Below, piece by piece: positions 38,102-46,294 of a stretch of DNA of 64,000 nucleotides. The notes below the pieces were generated by a model that did no database searches, was not told the origin of the DNA, and saw only the letters and a program-made list of their open reading frames with translations. A program made the translations under genes and the position numbers. Source of the stretch: Butyricicoccus porcorum (GTDB lineage: Bacteria; Bacillota; Clostridia; Oscillospirales; Butyricicoccaceae); the NCBI RefSeq assembly GCF_002157465.1, contig NZ_NHOC01000019.1, positions 1-64,000 on the forward strand, given 5' to 3'. The stretch's first letter is position 1, and each line of letters begins with the position of its first letter.

Positions 38102-38865
38102 TAGCGGTTGCCTCCTTCCTGTCTCTGGCGACGGAAACCACCGCCGCGGCGGTCGCGGCGATCACGGCGATCACGGCGGTCGCGGCGATCAAATGCCGGC
38201 TTCGGTGCCTCGATGTTGCGGTTCAGACGCGGGCCGCCCTGGAGGACTTCGCCCTTGTAGATCCAAACCTTGACGCCGATTCTGCCGTAGGTGGTGTTTG
38301 CCTCGGCAAAGCCGTAGTCGATGTCTGCGCGCAGGGTCTGCAGCGGGATGGTGCCCTCATGGTAGGACTCGCTGCGTGCGATTTCGGCGCCGTTCAGACG
38401 GCCGCCGCACTTGATCTTGATGCCCTTGGCGCCCATGCGCATTGCACGGCCCATGCACTGCTTCATTGCGCGGCGGAATGCGATGCGCTTTTCCAGCTGG
38501 GAAGCAATGTTCTCGGCAACCAGCTGTGCGTTGGTGTCCGGGTTCTTGATTTCGATGATGTTGAGAGATACCGGCTTGCCCAGCATCTTCTCCATTTCCT
38601 TGCGGAGCTTTTCGATGTCCTCGCCGCCCTTGCCGATGACGATGCCCGGGCGAGCGCAGGAGATGAAGATCTTGACTCTGCCGTTGCTGCGCTCGATCTC
38701 GATGGTCGGAACGCCTGCTGCGTACAGGGTCTTCTTCAGATACTTACGGATGTTGTAGTCTTCCACGAGAAGGTCGCCGAACTCATTGTCCTTGGCGAAC
38801 CAGCGGGAATCCCAATCTTTAATTACGCCGACACGAAGACCGTGCGGATTAACTTTCTGGCCCAT
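38101..38865 (-). CDS. rpsC: Ribosomal protein S3
   Basis: 254 aa, longer than the usual 215-230 because of a C-terminal tail of RRD repeats and GGGFRRQRQ. The core is normal: [13 protein letters not shown] start, KH domain ([15 protein letters not shown]), and the [12 protein letters not shown] signature. S3 forms the mRNA entry helicase site. The tail is encoded by 9-bp direct repeats. Confidence 0.97.
   Translation of the reverse strand: MGQKVNPHGLRVGVIKDWDSRWFAKDNEFGDLLVEDYNIRKYLKKTLYAAGVPTIEIERSNGRVKIFISCARPGIVIGKGGEDIEKLRKEMEKMLGKPVSLNIIEIKNPDTNAQLVAENIASQLEKRIAFRRAMKQCMGRAMRMGAKGIKIKCGGRLNGAEIARSESYHEGTIPLQTLRADIDYGFAEANTTYGRIGVKVWIYKGEVLQGGPRLNRNIEAPKPAFDRRDRRDRRDRRDRRGGGFRRQRQEGGNR
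38148..38190. repeat. 9-bp direct repeats encoding the S3 tail
   Basis: Four to five near-identical 9-mers of the CGGCGATCA type in tandem. They encode Arg-Arg-Asp repeats on the minus strand and are a likely site of copy-number change by slippage. Confidence 0.75.
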
Positions 38866-38881
38866 AACCTACCTCCTCGTC

Positions 38882-39217
38882 TTATTCTTTCTCTTTGAGT
38901 ACCAGAGTGATGTGCGATGTTCTCTTCAGGATGCGGAACGCACGGCCGTGATCACGCAGACGGATGCGCTTGAGAACCGGACCAGGAGAGACAGACACTT
39001 CAGCAACGTAGAGCTTTTCCGGATCCATATTGTGGTTGTTCTCTGCGTTTGCTACAGCACTCTTTAAGAGCTTGACTAAGAGCTCGGATGCAGCCTTGGG
39101 AGTATTCATCATGATCGCATTTGCCTCTGCTGCGGACTTGCCGCGGATCAGGTCACATACAACCTTTACCTTGCGCGGAGCGATGCGAACATTTCTCAAA
39201 TATGCTCTTGCTTCCAT
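38882..39217 (-). CDS. rplV: Ribosomal protein L22
   Basis: 111 aa. [20 protein letters not shown] near the start and the [20 protein letters not shown] tunnel loop region. The loop of L22 is where macrolide resistance mutations arise; nothing abnormal is obvious. Confidence 0.97.
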   Translation of the reverse strand: MEARAYLRNVRIAPRKVKVVCDLIRGKSAAEANAIMMNTPKAASELLVKLLKSAVANAENNHNMDPEKLYVAEVSVSPGPVLKRIRLRDHGRAFRILKRTSHITLVLKEKE

Positions 39218-39240
39218 TTTCTAATTATCCTCCTTCAGCC

Positions 39241-39522
39241 TTACTTGCCGTTATTGGAGGTCTTGCTGCCAGCATGACCCTTGTAGGTGCGGGTCGGGAC
39301 GAACTCGCCCAGCTTATGACCTACCATGTCCTCGGTGATGTAAACCGGGACGTGCTTGCGGCCGTCATGCACGGCAATGGTATGACCAACGAATTCCGGG
39401 AAAATAGTGGATGCACGGGACCAGGTCTTCAGAACCTTCTTTTCACCGGCCTCATTGAGTGCGATAACCCTTTTGATAAGCTCAGGAGCCACAAAAGGGC
39501 CCTTCTTAATGCTTCTGCCCAT
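39241..39522 (-). CDS. rpsS: Ribosomal protein S19
   Basis: 93 aa. [19 protein letters not shown] start, [20 protein letters not shown], and the C-terminal [11 protein letters not shown]. Contacts S13 in the 30S head. Confidence 0.97.
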   Translation of the reverse strand: MGRSIKKGPFVAPELIKRVIALNEAGEKKVLKTWSRASTIFPEFVGHTIAVHDGRKHVPVYITEDMVGHKLGEFVPTRTYKGHAGSKTSNNGK

Positions 39523-39540
39523 TCTTTATGTTCTCCTTTC

Positions 39541-40374
39541 TCACTTACCGTTGCGGCGTCTGACAATCTGCTTGTCAGTACGATTCTTGGTCTTTCTGGT
39601 CTTGTAGCCCAGAGCCGGCTTGCCCCACGGGGTTACCGGTCCCGGACGACCTACCGGGCTCTTGCCTTCGCCGCCGCCGTGCGGATGGTCACACGGGTTC
39701 ATGACGGAACCACGGACGGTCGGGCGGATGCCCAGGTGACGGGTCTTGCCGGCCTTGCCCAGCTTTCTGTTGCTGTAGTCGACGTTGCCGACCTGGCCGA
39801 TGGTTGCCTTGCAGTTCAGGCGGATATAGCGGTACTCGCCGGACGGCAGACGTACCTGAGCAACGCCGTTCTCCTTTGCCATCAGCTGTGCAGCGCCGCC
39901 TGCGGAGCGAACCAGCTGCGCACCCTTGCCCGGGTACAGCTCGATGTTGTGGATGATGGTACCAACCGGGATGTTCTCGATCGGCAGGCAGTTGCCCGGC
40001 TTGATGTCAGCCTCTGCGGAAGATGTGACGGTGTCGCCTACGGACAGGCCCTGCGGCGCGATGATATATCTCTTCTCGCCGTCTTCATACTGAACCAGCG
40101 CAATGTTTGCGGAGCGGTTCGGATCGTACTCGATGGTCAGGACGGTAGCGTTCATGTCCATCTTGTCGCGCTTGAAGTCAATGATTCTGTACTTCTGCTT
40201 GTTGCCGCCGCCCTGGTGGCGTACGGTGATTCTGCCATAGCTGTTTCGGCCTGCGTTCTTCTTCTTCGGTGCGAGAAGGCTCTTTTCAGGCTTGACCTTG
40301 GAAAGACCGCTGTAATCGACGACGGTCATGTTGCGTCTCGACGGAGTGGACGCAGTATAGGTCTTTATCGGCAT
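39541..40374 (-). CDS. rplB: Ribosomal protein L2
   Basis: 277 aa from the ATG at 40374 ([16 protein letters not shown]) with GGAG at 9 nt; the frame also has a TTG at 40383. Contains [18 protein letters not shown] and the conserved C-terminal [19 protein letters not shown] around the peptidyl transferase His. Essential 23S rRNA binder. Confidence 0.97.
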   Translation of the reverse strand: MPIKTYTASTPSRRNMTVVDYSGLSKVKPEKSLLAPKKKNAGRNSYGRITVRHQGGGNKQKYRIIDFKRDKMDMNATVLTIEYDPNRSANIALVQYEDGEKRYIIAPQGLSVGDTVTSSAEADIKPGNCLPIENIPVGTIIHNIELYPGKGAQLVRSAGGAAQLMAKENGVAQVRLPSGEYRYIRLNCKATIGQVGNVDYSNRKLGKAGKTRHLGIRPTVRGSVMNPCDHPHGGGEGKSPVGRPGPVTPWGKPALGYKTRKTKNRTDKQIVRRRNGK

Positions 40375-40447
40375 GTTATTCAACTCCTTTAAGTGATATC
40401 AAACGTGTGCCGGTTTCGGCACGGTTCGGGTTCCCGCTGACCGGGAC

Positions 40448-40741
40448 TTAGAGCATACCCTCGAAGATCTCGATCGGCTTGGAATCGGCCTTCAGGGTTA
40501 CGATGGCCTTTTTCATTGCCGGAGTCTTACCGGTGTGAACACCCATTCTCTTCCACTTGCCCGGAAGCTTGACGGTGTTGACGGAAGCGACCTGGACGCC
40601 GAAGATCTCTTCGATCGCCTTCTTGATCTCAACCTTGTTTGCGCTCACCAGCACTTCAAAAACGTACTTGTTCTCGCCGATGCCGGACATGGAACGCTCG
40701 GTGATGACCGGCTTCTTAATGATGTCGTAAGCCGTCTTCAT
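40448..40741 (-). CDS. rplW: Ribosomal protein L23
   Basis: 97 aa. [15 protein letters not shown] and the [18 protein letters not shown] core are typical. Docking site for trigger factor and SRP at the tunnel exit. The rplW-rplB gap contains a GTGCCG-AAAC-CGGCAC hairpin. Confidence 0.96.
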   Translation of the reverse strand: MKTAYDIIKKPVITERSMSGIGENKYVFEVLVSANKVEIKKAIEEIFGVQVASVNTVKLPGKWKRMGVHTGKTPAMKKAIVTLKADSKPIEIFEGML

Positions 40742-41364
40742 TATGCGTACACCTCCTCAAGCTTTGCAACCGCTGCCTTGTCGATGATGAACTTGTCAGC
40801 GTTCAGGATGTCGTATACATTCAGCGTTGCAACCGGGGTCGTGCGTACGCCCGGGATGTTCGCTGCGGACTTGACAACGTTCTTGCGAACCTCCGGGGTG
40901 ACAACCAGGCTCTTGCCGGTGCTGTCAACAGCCTTCAGGAAAGCTGCGAACGTCTTGGTCTTGATCTCGCTCATGTCCAGACCGTCGACAACGATGATTT
41001 CGCCGGCAGCTGCCTTAGCGGACAGTGCGGAGATCAGCGCCAGGCGGCGGGTCTTCTTATTCAGCGAGTAGTTGTAGGATCTCGGCTTCGGGCCGAGTGC
41101 GATGCCACCGTGCGTCCACTGCGGAGCGCGGATGGAACCCTGACGGGCACGGCCGGTGCCCTTCTGGCGCCACGGCTTGATGCCGCCGCCGCGAACCTCG
41201 GTACGGGTCAGGGTGGACTGGGTGCCCTGTCTCTGGTTTGCAAGATAATTCTTGACAGCAGCATGAAGGACAACTTCGTTCGGCTCAATGCCGAATACGG
41301 AAGCGCTCAGCTCCATCTCGCCGGTCTTTGCACCGGTCATATCATATACTGCTACATTAGGCAT
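40741..41364 (-). CDS. rplD: Ribosomal protein L4
   Basis: 207 aa. [20 protein letters not shown] and [20 protein letters not shown] form the tunnel loop. In Gammaproteobacteria L4 represses the S10 operon through its leader; whether it does so here is unknown, but the leader is structured. Confidence 0.97.
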   Translation of the reverse strand: MPNVAVYDMTGAKTGEMELSASVFGIEPNEVVLHAAVKNYLANQRQGTQSTLTRTEVRGGGIKPWRQKGTGRARQGSIRAPQWTHGGIALGPKPRSYNYSLNKKTRRLALISALSAKAAAGEIIVVDGLDMSEIKTKTFAAFLKAVDSTGKSLVVTPEVRKNVVKSAANIPGVRTTPVATLNVYDILNADKFIIDKAAVAKLEEVYA

Positions 41365-41387
41365 GATGTATCCTCCTTTCCCTTTCC

Positions 41388-42023
41388 TCAGGCGTTCTTA
41401 ACGGTATTCTTGAGGAACACGATTCCGCCCTTCGGGCCCGGAACAGCGCCGCGGACTGCGATCATGTTCATCTCAGCGTCAACCTTAACAACGTCCAGAT
41501 TCTGTACGGTAACCTGCTCGTTGCCCATCTGGCCAGGCATCATTTTGCCCTTGAAGATACGGGACGGATCGGAGCAGGAACCCATGGAGCCCTGATGTCT
41601 GTGCATCGGGCCAGCACCGTGGCTCATCGGGGAACGATGTGCGCCATAGCGCTTGATGACACCTGCGTAGCCCTTACCCTTGCTGATGCCGGTGATGTCT
41701 ACGCTGTCGCCCTCGGCGAATACGTCAGCCTTGAGTACATCGCCCAGCTTGTAGGACGACATGTCGTCAAGACGGAATTCCTTGAGGTACTTCTTAACCG
41801 CCTCGCCGGCCTTCTTCAGGTGGCCGAGCTGCGGCTTGTTGAGCTTGCGCTCCTGAACGTCGGCGAAACCGAGCTGTACTGCGTTGTAGCCTTCCTTCTC
41901 CTCCGTCTTGATCTGGGTGACGGAGCACGGGCCAGCTTCGATCACGGTAACCGGAATTACCTTGCCGTCAGCGTCGAAAATCTGGGTCATGCCAATTTTC
42001 TTGCCGATGATTGCCTTTTGCAT
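41388..42023 (-). CDS. rplC: Ribosomal protein L3
   Basis: 211 aa. [20 protein letters not shown] start, [12 protein letters not shown] and the basic centre [20 protein letters not shown] that reaches the peptidyl transferase area. Confidence 0.97.
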   Translation of the reverse strand: MQKAIIGKKIGMTQIFDADGKVIPVTVIEAGPCSVTQIKTEEKEGYNAVQLGFADVQERKLNKPQLGHLKKAGEAVKKYLKEFRLDDMSSYKLGDVLKADVFAEGDSVDITGISKGKGYAGVIKRYGAHRSPMSHGAGPMHRHQGSMGSCSDPSRIFKGKMMPGQMGNEQVTVQNLDVVKVDAEMNMIAVRGAVPGPKGGIVFLKNTVKNA

Positions 42024-42107
42024 TTGTTTTTCCTCCTTGTAGGTTATTGGTTGATGCGCGGTTTCCGCCCACCAACTTGACCTTGCCGCTCTGATGCGGC
42101 GCAGGCA

Positions 42108-42419
42108 TTAAAGCTTAATCTCGATCTCAACGCCAGCCGGCAGGTCGAGGGTCATGAGGGTCTCAACCGTGTTCTTGCCTGCGTTCATGATGTCGATGAG
42201 TCTCTTGTGGGTACGGCGCTCGAACTGCTCGCGGCTGTCCTTATACTTGTGTACCGCACGAAGAATGGTAACAACCTCGCGCTCGGTCGGCAGCGGGATC
42301 GGGCCGGATACCTTTGCGCCGGTGCGCTTGGCAGCCTCTACGATCTTCTCAGATGCCTGATCGATCAGCGAATGGTCATAAGCTTTCAGTCTGATTCTGA
42401 TTTTCTCTGCATTAGCCAT
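42108..42419 (-). CDS. rpsJ: Ribosomal protein S10
   Basis: 103 aa. [20 protein letters not shown] start and the C-terminal [13 protein letters not shown]. First gene of the superoperon; AGGAGG at about 9 nt. Also acts as NusE in transcription antitermination. Confidence 0.97.
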   Translation of the reverse strand: MANAEKIRIRLKAYDHSLIDQASEKIVEAAKRTGAKVSGPIPLPTEREVVTILRAVHKYKDSREQFERRTHKRLIDIMNAGKNTVETLMTLDLPAGVEIEIKL

Positions 42420-42749
42420 TGTGTGTTTTCCTCCTCGAACACTACATTATTAAAATGTGTCCTTGCGTTCGGAGAGATACTGCAACCCGTCCGTGTGTAT
42501 CACGTCAGGGCATAAGAAAAACCGGGCAAAACGATAGTGTTGTTCAGCGATCCGGCTTGTTTTTGCACCGCAGTGGTTCCGGCTGTCGGCTTTCCAGCGC
42601 ACGCGCTGGCAGTCCCGAGCTTACGTGGGAACATTCCAGTGATAGGTTAGCAGTTGTCTCAACCGCCCGATTGTCGGACTTACTCCGCCGAAGTTACCTG
42701 CGCCTGGCAGCAATCTCCGGCATCATCGCTCACCCGCTCTCGCGAGTGC
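42420..42749 (-). promoter_or_regulatory. Structured leader of the S10 operon
   Basis: About 330 nt between the predicted start (near 42749) and rpsJ with no credible ORF. Stems seen on the transcript: CCAGCGC-GT-GCGCTGG (42594-42609, perfect 7 bp), CCGA-CAA-TCGG, GGTT...AACC and GCGGTGC/GCACCGC-type pairing near 42570. Length and stems suggest a ribosomal-protein-binding autoregulatory leader. I recall that S10-operon leaders have been proposed in Clostridia but cannot confirm a match here. Confidence 0.6.
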
Positions 42750-42755
42750 TTCTAT

Positions 42756-42784
42756 ATTCTATACTAGTTTCTCTGTGATGTCAA
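42756..42784 (-). promoter_or_regulatory. Promoter of the S10-spc-alpha superoperon
   Basis: Minus strand: TTGACA, 17-bp spacer, TAGAAT, with A/T-rich sequence upstream (AAATATTTTC, CGTAAAAATC) that could act as an UP element. Confidence 0.85.
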
Positions 42785-42881
42785 GAAAATATTTGCTGAT
42801 TTTTACGAAATTTACGCGGTTCTTTTGTGATTTCAGCACAACGGGCGCGAGCACGCAAGAATCCTCCTCAAAGGCGCACAA

Positions 42882-42905
42882 AACAGGGCGCCAAAGCGCC
42901 CTGTT
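42882..42905 (-). terminator. Hairpin after the sigma/anti-sigma gene
   Basis: Perfect 10-bp stem AACAGGGCGC/GCGCCCTGTT with a 4-nt loop, 8 bp past the stop codon. The U-run is poor (TTGTGCGCCTTTG), so termination may be partial. Confidence 0.6.
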
Positions 42906-42912
42906 CCACCTG

Positions 42913-44178
42913 TCACGAATCCCTGTGGATGACGATAACCAGCCCCTGTGTGGCGCCGGACGAAATGACCAGCTGGTTGTTGTTCACTGTCTCCATTTCA
43001 TACCCGACCGATTCCATGCCATCGGTCAGCTTCTGCACCAGATTCAGGTCGTTGTCCACCATATAATACTCCACGCCGTCGCCCACATCGCCCGAAAGCA
43101 GTGTCGCCGAGGCAGACAGCTCCGGCAGATCGGTGTTGCCCTCTGCGGCAATGACAAACGCATAGCTGTTAGACGCCACCAAATCCGGAATCATAATCTC
43201 CTCCTGAAGCACAGGGGCAAGCTGGTCGCTCCGGTCTTCTCCATCGGCTCCCTCCTGCGGGACAGTTGCTCCGCGGTAGGAATTGACAAACAGCCCGCCG
43301 AGCGCACCGCTGCTGAGCAGCACAAGCATGATCGCTGTAACGGAAAAAACGAGGATCAGCGGCCAGTGTGCTGCGCGCCTGCGGCGCTGCTGCACGTGCT
43401 CAGCCTGTCTGCGCGCCGCAGTGATGATCTTTTCCCGCAGCTCCTGCGGCGGTGCCTCCTCTTCCATATGGGTCAGCGAACGGCCGATCCGCGTGAGGTC
43501 TGCCAGATACGCCGCGCATACGGGACACTCCTGAATATGGTCGAGCAGTGCCGCCTTGTCCGAATCGGAAATATATTCATCGACATACTGGCTGCACAGC
43601 TCGCGGTAATCCAGACACTCGGCTTTGGGTGCGCTGTTCTCTTCCGGCTGCTCGAGAATTCCCTGCCGCAGCAGCAGCTCGCGCAGATTCTTGCGCGCGC
43701 GTGACAGGCGTTGCCGTACGCCGTTTTCATCCAGACCGAGCACCTGCCCGGTCTCCTCATCGTTCAGCCCGCACAGATCGCGCAGCAGCAGTACCTCGCG
43801 CTGCTGCCGGGTCAGCCGGAGCAGAATGACCTGAATGCCTTCATTGAGGTCCTGTTCTCCCCGCTCGGAGCTGTCACGCAGGTGGAACATATCTGACAGA
43901 ACCGAGTTTTTGGAACCACGCCTGCGGTGCGGGTATTCCGCACATACATTCGCCGCGATGCGGAACACCCAGGTTGACAGCTTGGTATCCGTACACGTCT
44001 GGATCTTGCGGTAGATCTGGTAAAAAATCTCCTCCGTCGCAATGCAGGCGTCCTCCTGCCGACCGAGAAAGCGCAGGGCATACTGATAAACCCGGTGCTC
44101 ATACCGGTCAATCAGGCGTTCAAATGCCGAGTCGTCACCACTCAGGATGCGGTCGACAATGCTGTTTTCGTCAAACAT
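42913..44178 (-). CDS. ECF sigma factor fused to a membrane-anchored zinc-finger anti-sigma domain
   Basis: 421 aa from the ATG at 44178 with GGAGG at 6 nt; the ATG is 1 bp after the dus stop. Residues about 18-85 are sigma region 2 (RLIDRYEHRVYQYALRFLG) and 118-168 are region 4 (LTRQQREVLLLRDLCGLNDE, QRLSRARKNLREL). A linker leads to an anti-sigma zinc finger of the HC2 kind (Cys195, His214, Cys218, Cys221), one membrane helix (about 272-297) and an extracytoplasmic domain of about 120 residues. Sigma and anti-sigma are usually separate proteins from adjacent genes; here they are one chain. The frame is uninterrupted. Release probably needs proteolysis or a conformational change. Target genes unknown. 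Confidence 0.87.
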   Translation of the reverse strand: MFDENSIVDRILSGDDSAFERLIDRYEHRVYQYALRFLGRQEDACIATEEIFYQIYRKIQTCTDTKLSTWVFRIAANVCAEYPHRRRGSKNSVLSDMFHLRDSSERGEQDLNEGIQVILLRLTRQQREVLLLRDLCGLNDEETGQVLGLDENGVRQRLSRARKNLRELLLRQGILEQPEENSAPKAECLDYRELCSQYVDEYISDSDKAALLDHIQECPVCAAYLADLTRIGRSLTHMEEEAPPQELREKIITAARRQAEHVQQRRRRAAHWPLILVFSVTAIMLVLLSSGALGGLFVNSYRGATVPQEGADGEDRSDQLAPVLQEEIMIPDLVASNSYAFVIAAEGNTDLPELSASATLLSGDVGDGVEYYMVDNDLNLVQKLTDGMESVGYEMETVNNNQLVISSGATQGLVIVIHRDS

Positions 44179-44179
44179 G

Positions 44180-45157
44180 TCACGCCTCCAGTCCGGACGC
44201 CTCTGCGAGCAGTGCGTCCAGCTCCGCAAACGACGTCAGCGAGGAAATACGCGCCTTGAGCTTCTTCGTGCCGCGCACACCCTTGAGATACCATGCGAAG
44301 TGCTTGCGCGCCTCCAGCAGGGCGATGCGCTCGCCCTTGTGCTCCGCTGCCAGCGTGATCTGGCGGCGCACGGTCTGCATGCGCTCTGCCAGCGGCGGCA
44401 GCGGCGGAATCTCGCACCCCTCATCCAGCGCCGCGCACTGTGCAAACAGCCACGGGTTGCCGAGTGCGCCGCGTCCGATCATAACTGCGTCCGCACCCGT
44501 CGCCTGTAAAATATCCTGTGCATCCTGCGCGCTGGCCACATCGCCATTTGCAATAACCGGGATAGACACCGCGCGTTTCACTGCCGCAATCGCCTCCCAG
44601 TCTGCCTTTCCGGCGTACATCTGCGTGCGGGTGCGCCCATGCAGGGTAACCGCCGCCGCGCCGCATTCCTCCGCCATCTTTGCAAAATCGAGATAGTTCT
44701 GATGTTCCTCATCCCAGCCCTTGCGGAACTTGACCGTCACCGGCACGTCAACCGCATCGACCACCGCGCGGATGATCTGCGCCGCCAGCTTCGGATTGTT
44801 CATCAGCGCACTGCCGTCGCCGCCTTTGACGATCTTGGGCGCGGGACAGCCCATATTGATATCGACCAGCGCCGCGCCGGAAATGTCCAGCGCCTTCTGT
44901 GCGCCCGCCGCCATATACGCCGGATTGCTGCCGAAAATCTGAATCCAGCCCGGCTTTTCATTGGGCGCGAGCGACAGCAGCTCCCGCGTCTTTTTATCCT
45001 GGAACAGCAGCGCCTGTGTCGAGATCATCTCGCTGACGGTCATCGCCGCGCCGCACTCACGGCAGATCTGCCGGAATGCACGATCGGTTACGCCTGCCAT
45101 CGGCGCCATGATAAAGCGCCCCGCTATATTCACATTTCCAATTGTAAAGCCAGACAT
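44180..45157 (-). CDS. dus: tRNA-dihydrouridine synthase (DusB type)
   Basis: 325 aa from the ATG at 45157 with GGAG at 7 nt; the longer frame to 45331 is not coding. FMN TIM barrel: MAPMAGVTDRAFR, DINMGCPAPKIVKGGDGSAL (with the catalytic Cys in MGCPAPK), ITLHGRT-type motif (VTLHGRTRTQMY), and GNPWLF. Reduces uridines in tRNA D-loops. Co-transcribed with the sigma fusion downstream. Confidence 0.94.
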   Translation of the reverse strand: MSGFTIGNVNIAGRFIMAPMAGVTDRAFRQICRECGAAMTVSEMISTQALLFQDKKTRELLSLAPNEKPGWIQIFGSNPAYMAAGAQKALDISGAALVDINMGCPAPKIVKGGDGSALMNNPKLAAQIIRAVVDAVDVPVTVKFRKGWDEEHQNYLDFAKMAEECGAAAVTLHGRTRTQMYAGKADWEAIAAVKRAVSIPVIANGDVASAQDAQDILQATGADAVMIGRGALGNPWLFAQCAALDEGCEIPPLPPLAERMQTVRRQITLAAEHKGERIALLEARKHFAWYLKGVRGTKKLKARISSLTSFAELDALLAEASGLEA

Positions 45158-45190
45158 AAAGTCACTCCTGTGAAAGATAAAATCACTGTT

Positions 45191-45219
45191 AGTGTAGCAT
45201 TGTTTGGCGCAAGTTGCAA
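45191..45219 (-). promoter_or_regulatory. Promoter of dus and the sigma/anti-sigma gene
   Basis: Minus strand: TTGCAA, 17-bp spacer ending TGC, TACACT (extended -10). Start near 45184. Confidence 0.75.
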
Positions 45220-45245
45220 GATCATGCGGTTTTCTCCGCCCAAAC

Positions 45246-45275
45246 AAAAAGCGGCGGAGCTGTCTGCTCCGCCGC
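45246..45275 (-). terminator. Terminator of the DedA gene
   Basis: Perfect 10-bp stem GCGGCGGAGC/GCTCCGCCGC, 5-nt loop, followed by five U on the minus strand. Confidence 0.88.
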
Positions 45276-45296
45276 AATTTCCATTTGAACGATATC

Positions 45297-45794
45297 TTAC
45301 AGGAACGCATGTCCGAAGTAATACCCCGCACCTACGCACACAATATTATAGCACGCGATGCCGAGTGCGCTGGCCGTCAGGAACGGACAGACCGCCACGC
45401 GGAATGCGCCCGCCGGCAGGGGGAAAATCGTGCGCACCACCGGCACAATGCGTCCGACAAATACGGTCAGAAATCCACCCTTTTCCAAAAACTCTTCACA
45501 GCGTTCGGAGGCACGCTGCGCGTGCTTGCTGTGTTTTTTCAGCCAGTCCAGCAACGGCTGTCCGCCAATCCGTCCGATGATATACAGAACGACGCTGCCA
45601 ACCATACCGCCCAGCACGGTCAGGCCGATAATTTCAACTATCGACACGCTGTTGTGCGCAGCGTATATGCCCGCCGCAGGCAAAATAATGCCCGCCGGCA
45701 TGCCCGGACAGTTCAGCGCCTCCAGAAAGGTGACAACCAGCAGAACCAGCACGCCATATTGAGACAGCAGCCCCAGAACAGTGCCTAATTCCAT
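45297..45794 (-). CDS. DedA/SNARE-associated family membrane protein
   Basis: 165 aa with about four to five membrane helices. The family hallmarks are TFLEALNCPGMP with the membrane glutamate, a GGMVGSVVLYIIGR segment and FVGRIVPVVRTIFPLPAGAF, which carries the conserved arginines and Pro/Gly. DedA proteins scramble or recycle lipid carriers such as undecaprenyl phosphate. It shares a transcript with the small membrane protein upstream (13-bp gap). Confidence 0.9.
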   Translation of the reverse strand: MELGTVLGLLSQYGVLVLLVVTFLEALNCPGMPAGIILPAAGIYAAHNSVSIVEIIGLTVLGGMVGSVVLYIIGRIGGQPLLDWLKKHSKHAQRASERCEEFLEKGGFLTVFVGRIVPVVRTIFPLPAGAFRVAVCPFLTASALGIACYNIVCVGAGYYFGHAFL

Positions 45795-45806
45795 GCTTCT
45801 TTTTCC

Positions 45807-46106
45807 TCACTTCCTGTCGTATCCGTCTGCGGCGTCGGTCTGTTCGCCCTGCACCGGCTCCGCCGCAGCCTGTTCCGATGCATCGGCGTTCCGTTCTTCG
45901 TCCTTCTGATCTTCGTTGTCATCCCAGGTTTCGTTCAGGATCTCATCGAGCATGGAGCCAGGCTTGCGCGGCATATGCCGGATGATACCCCCGCCCAGGC
46001 TGAATACAACGAAAAACATGCCAAAGAACAGCACAATCGGCAAAATCTCATCTTTGATCTGTGCGCTCAACTCCAGCGGGAGCAGAGTCGCGGTCAGCAG
46101 CTTCAT
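45807..46106 (-). CDS. Small single-pass membrane protein, unknown function
   Basis: 99 aa. A hydrophobic helix (about 22-42, LPIVLFFGMFFVVFSLGGGI), then HMPRKPGSMLDEILNETW and a strongly acidic, Gln/Ala-rich tail. Proteins with the RKPGSMLDEIL stretch are common uncharacterised clostridial neighbours, but I cannot assign a family. It precedes the DedA gene and may act with it. Confidence 0.65.
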   Translation of the reverse strand: MKLLTATLLPLELSAQIKDEILPIVLFFGMFFVVFSLGGGIIRHMPRKPGSMLDEILNETWDDNEDQKDEERNADASEQAAAEPVQGEQTDAADGYDRK

Positions 46107-46227
46107 CGGTTTTGTGTCTCCCTGTTATGGTTTCCCTCTTTTGTTTATCATATCGCCTTTCCCTCTGTGTTTCAAGCGAAATCTTAACATTTTACATTCT
46201 ATTCATGTTGCATTCAAATTTCAGCAC

Positions 46228-46273
46228 AAAAGAAGGCATACCGCAGGCGGACGCTCCGCCCCGGCATGCCTTC
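46228..46273 (-). terminator. Terminator of spoIIE
   Basis: Outer stem GAAGGCAT/ATGCCTTC (46232-46239 with 46266-46273) with more GC pairs inside, followed by TTTTGTG on the minus strand. Confidence 0.75.
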
Positions 46274-46294
46274 CGCTATGTAAACCGCCCGGAT

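Noticed and set aside
38148-38190. Tandem repeats as a CRISPR array
   Set aside because: Units are 9 bp without spacers and lie in frame in rpsC.
42420-42749. T-box or known metabolite riboswitch before rpsJ
   Set aside because: No T-box GGTGG-ACCGCG-type sequence and no recognisable aptamer core; an r-protein leader fits the context better.
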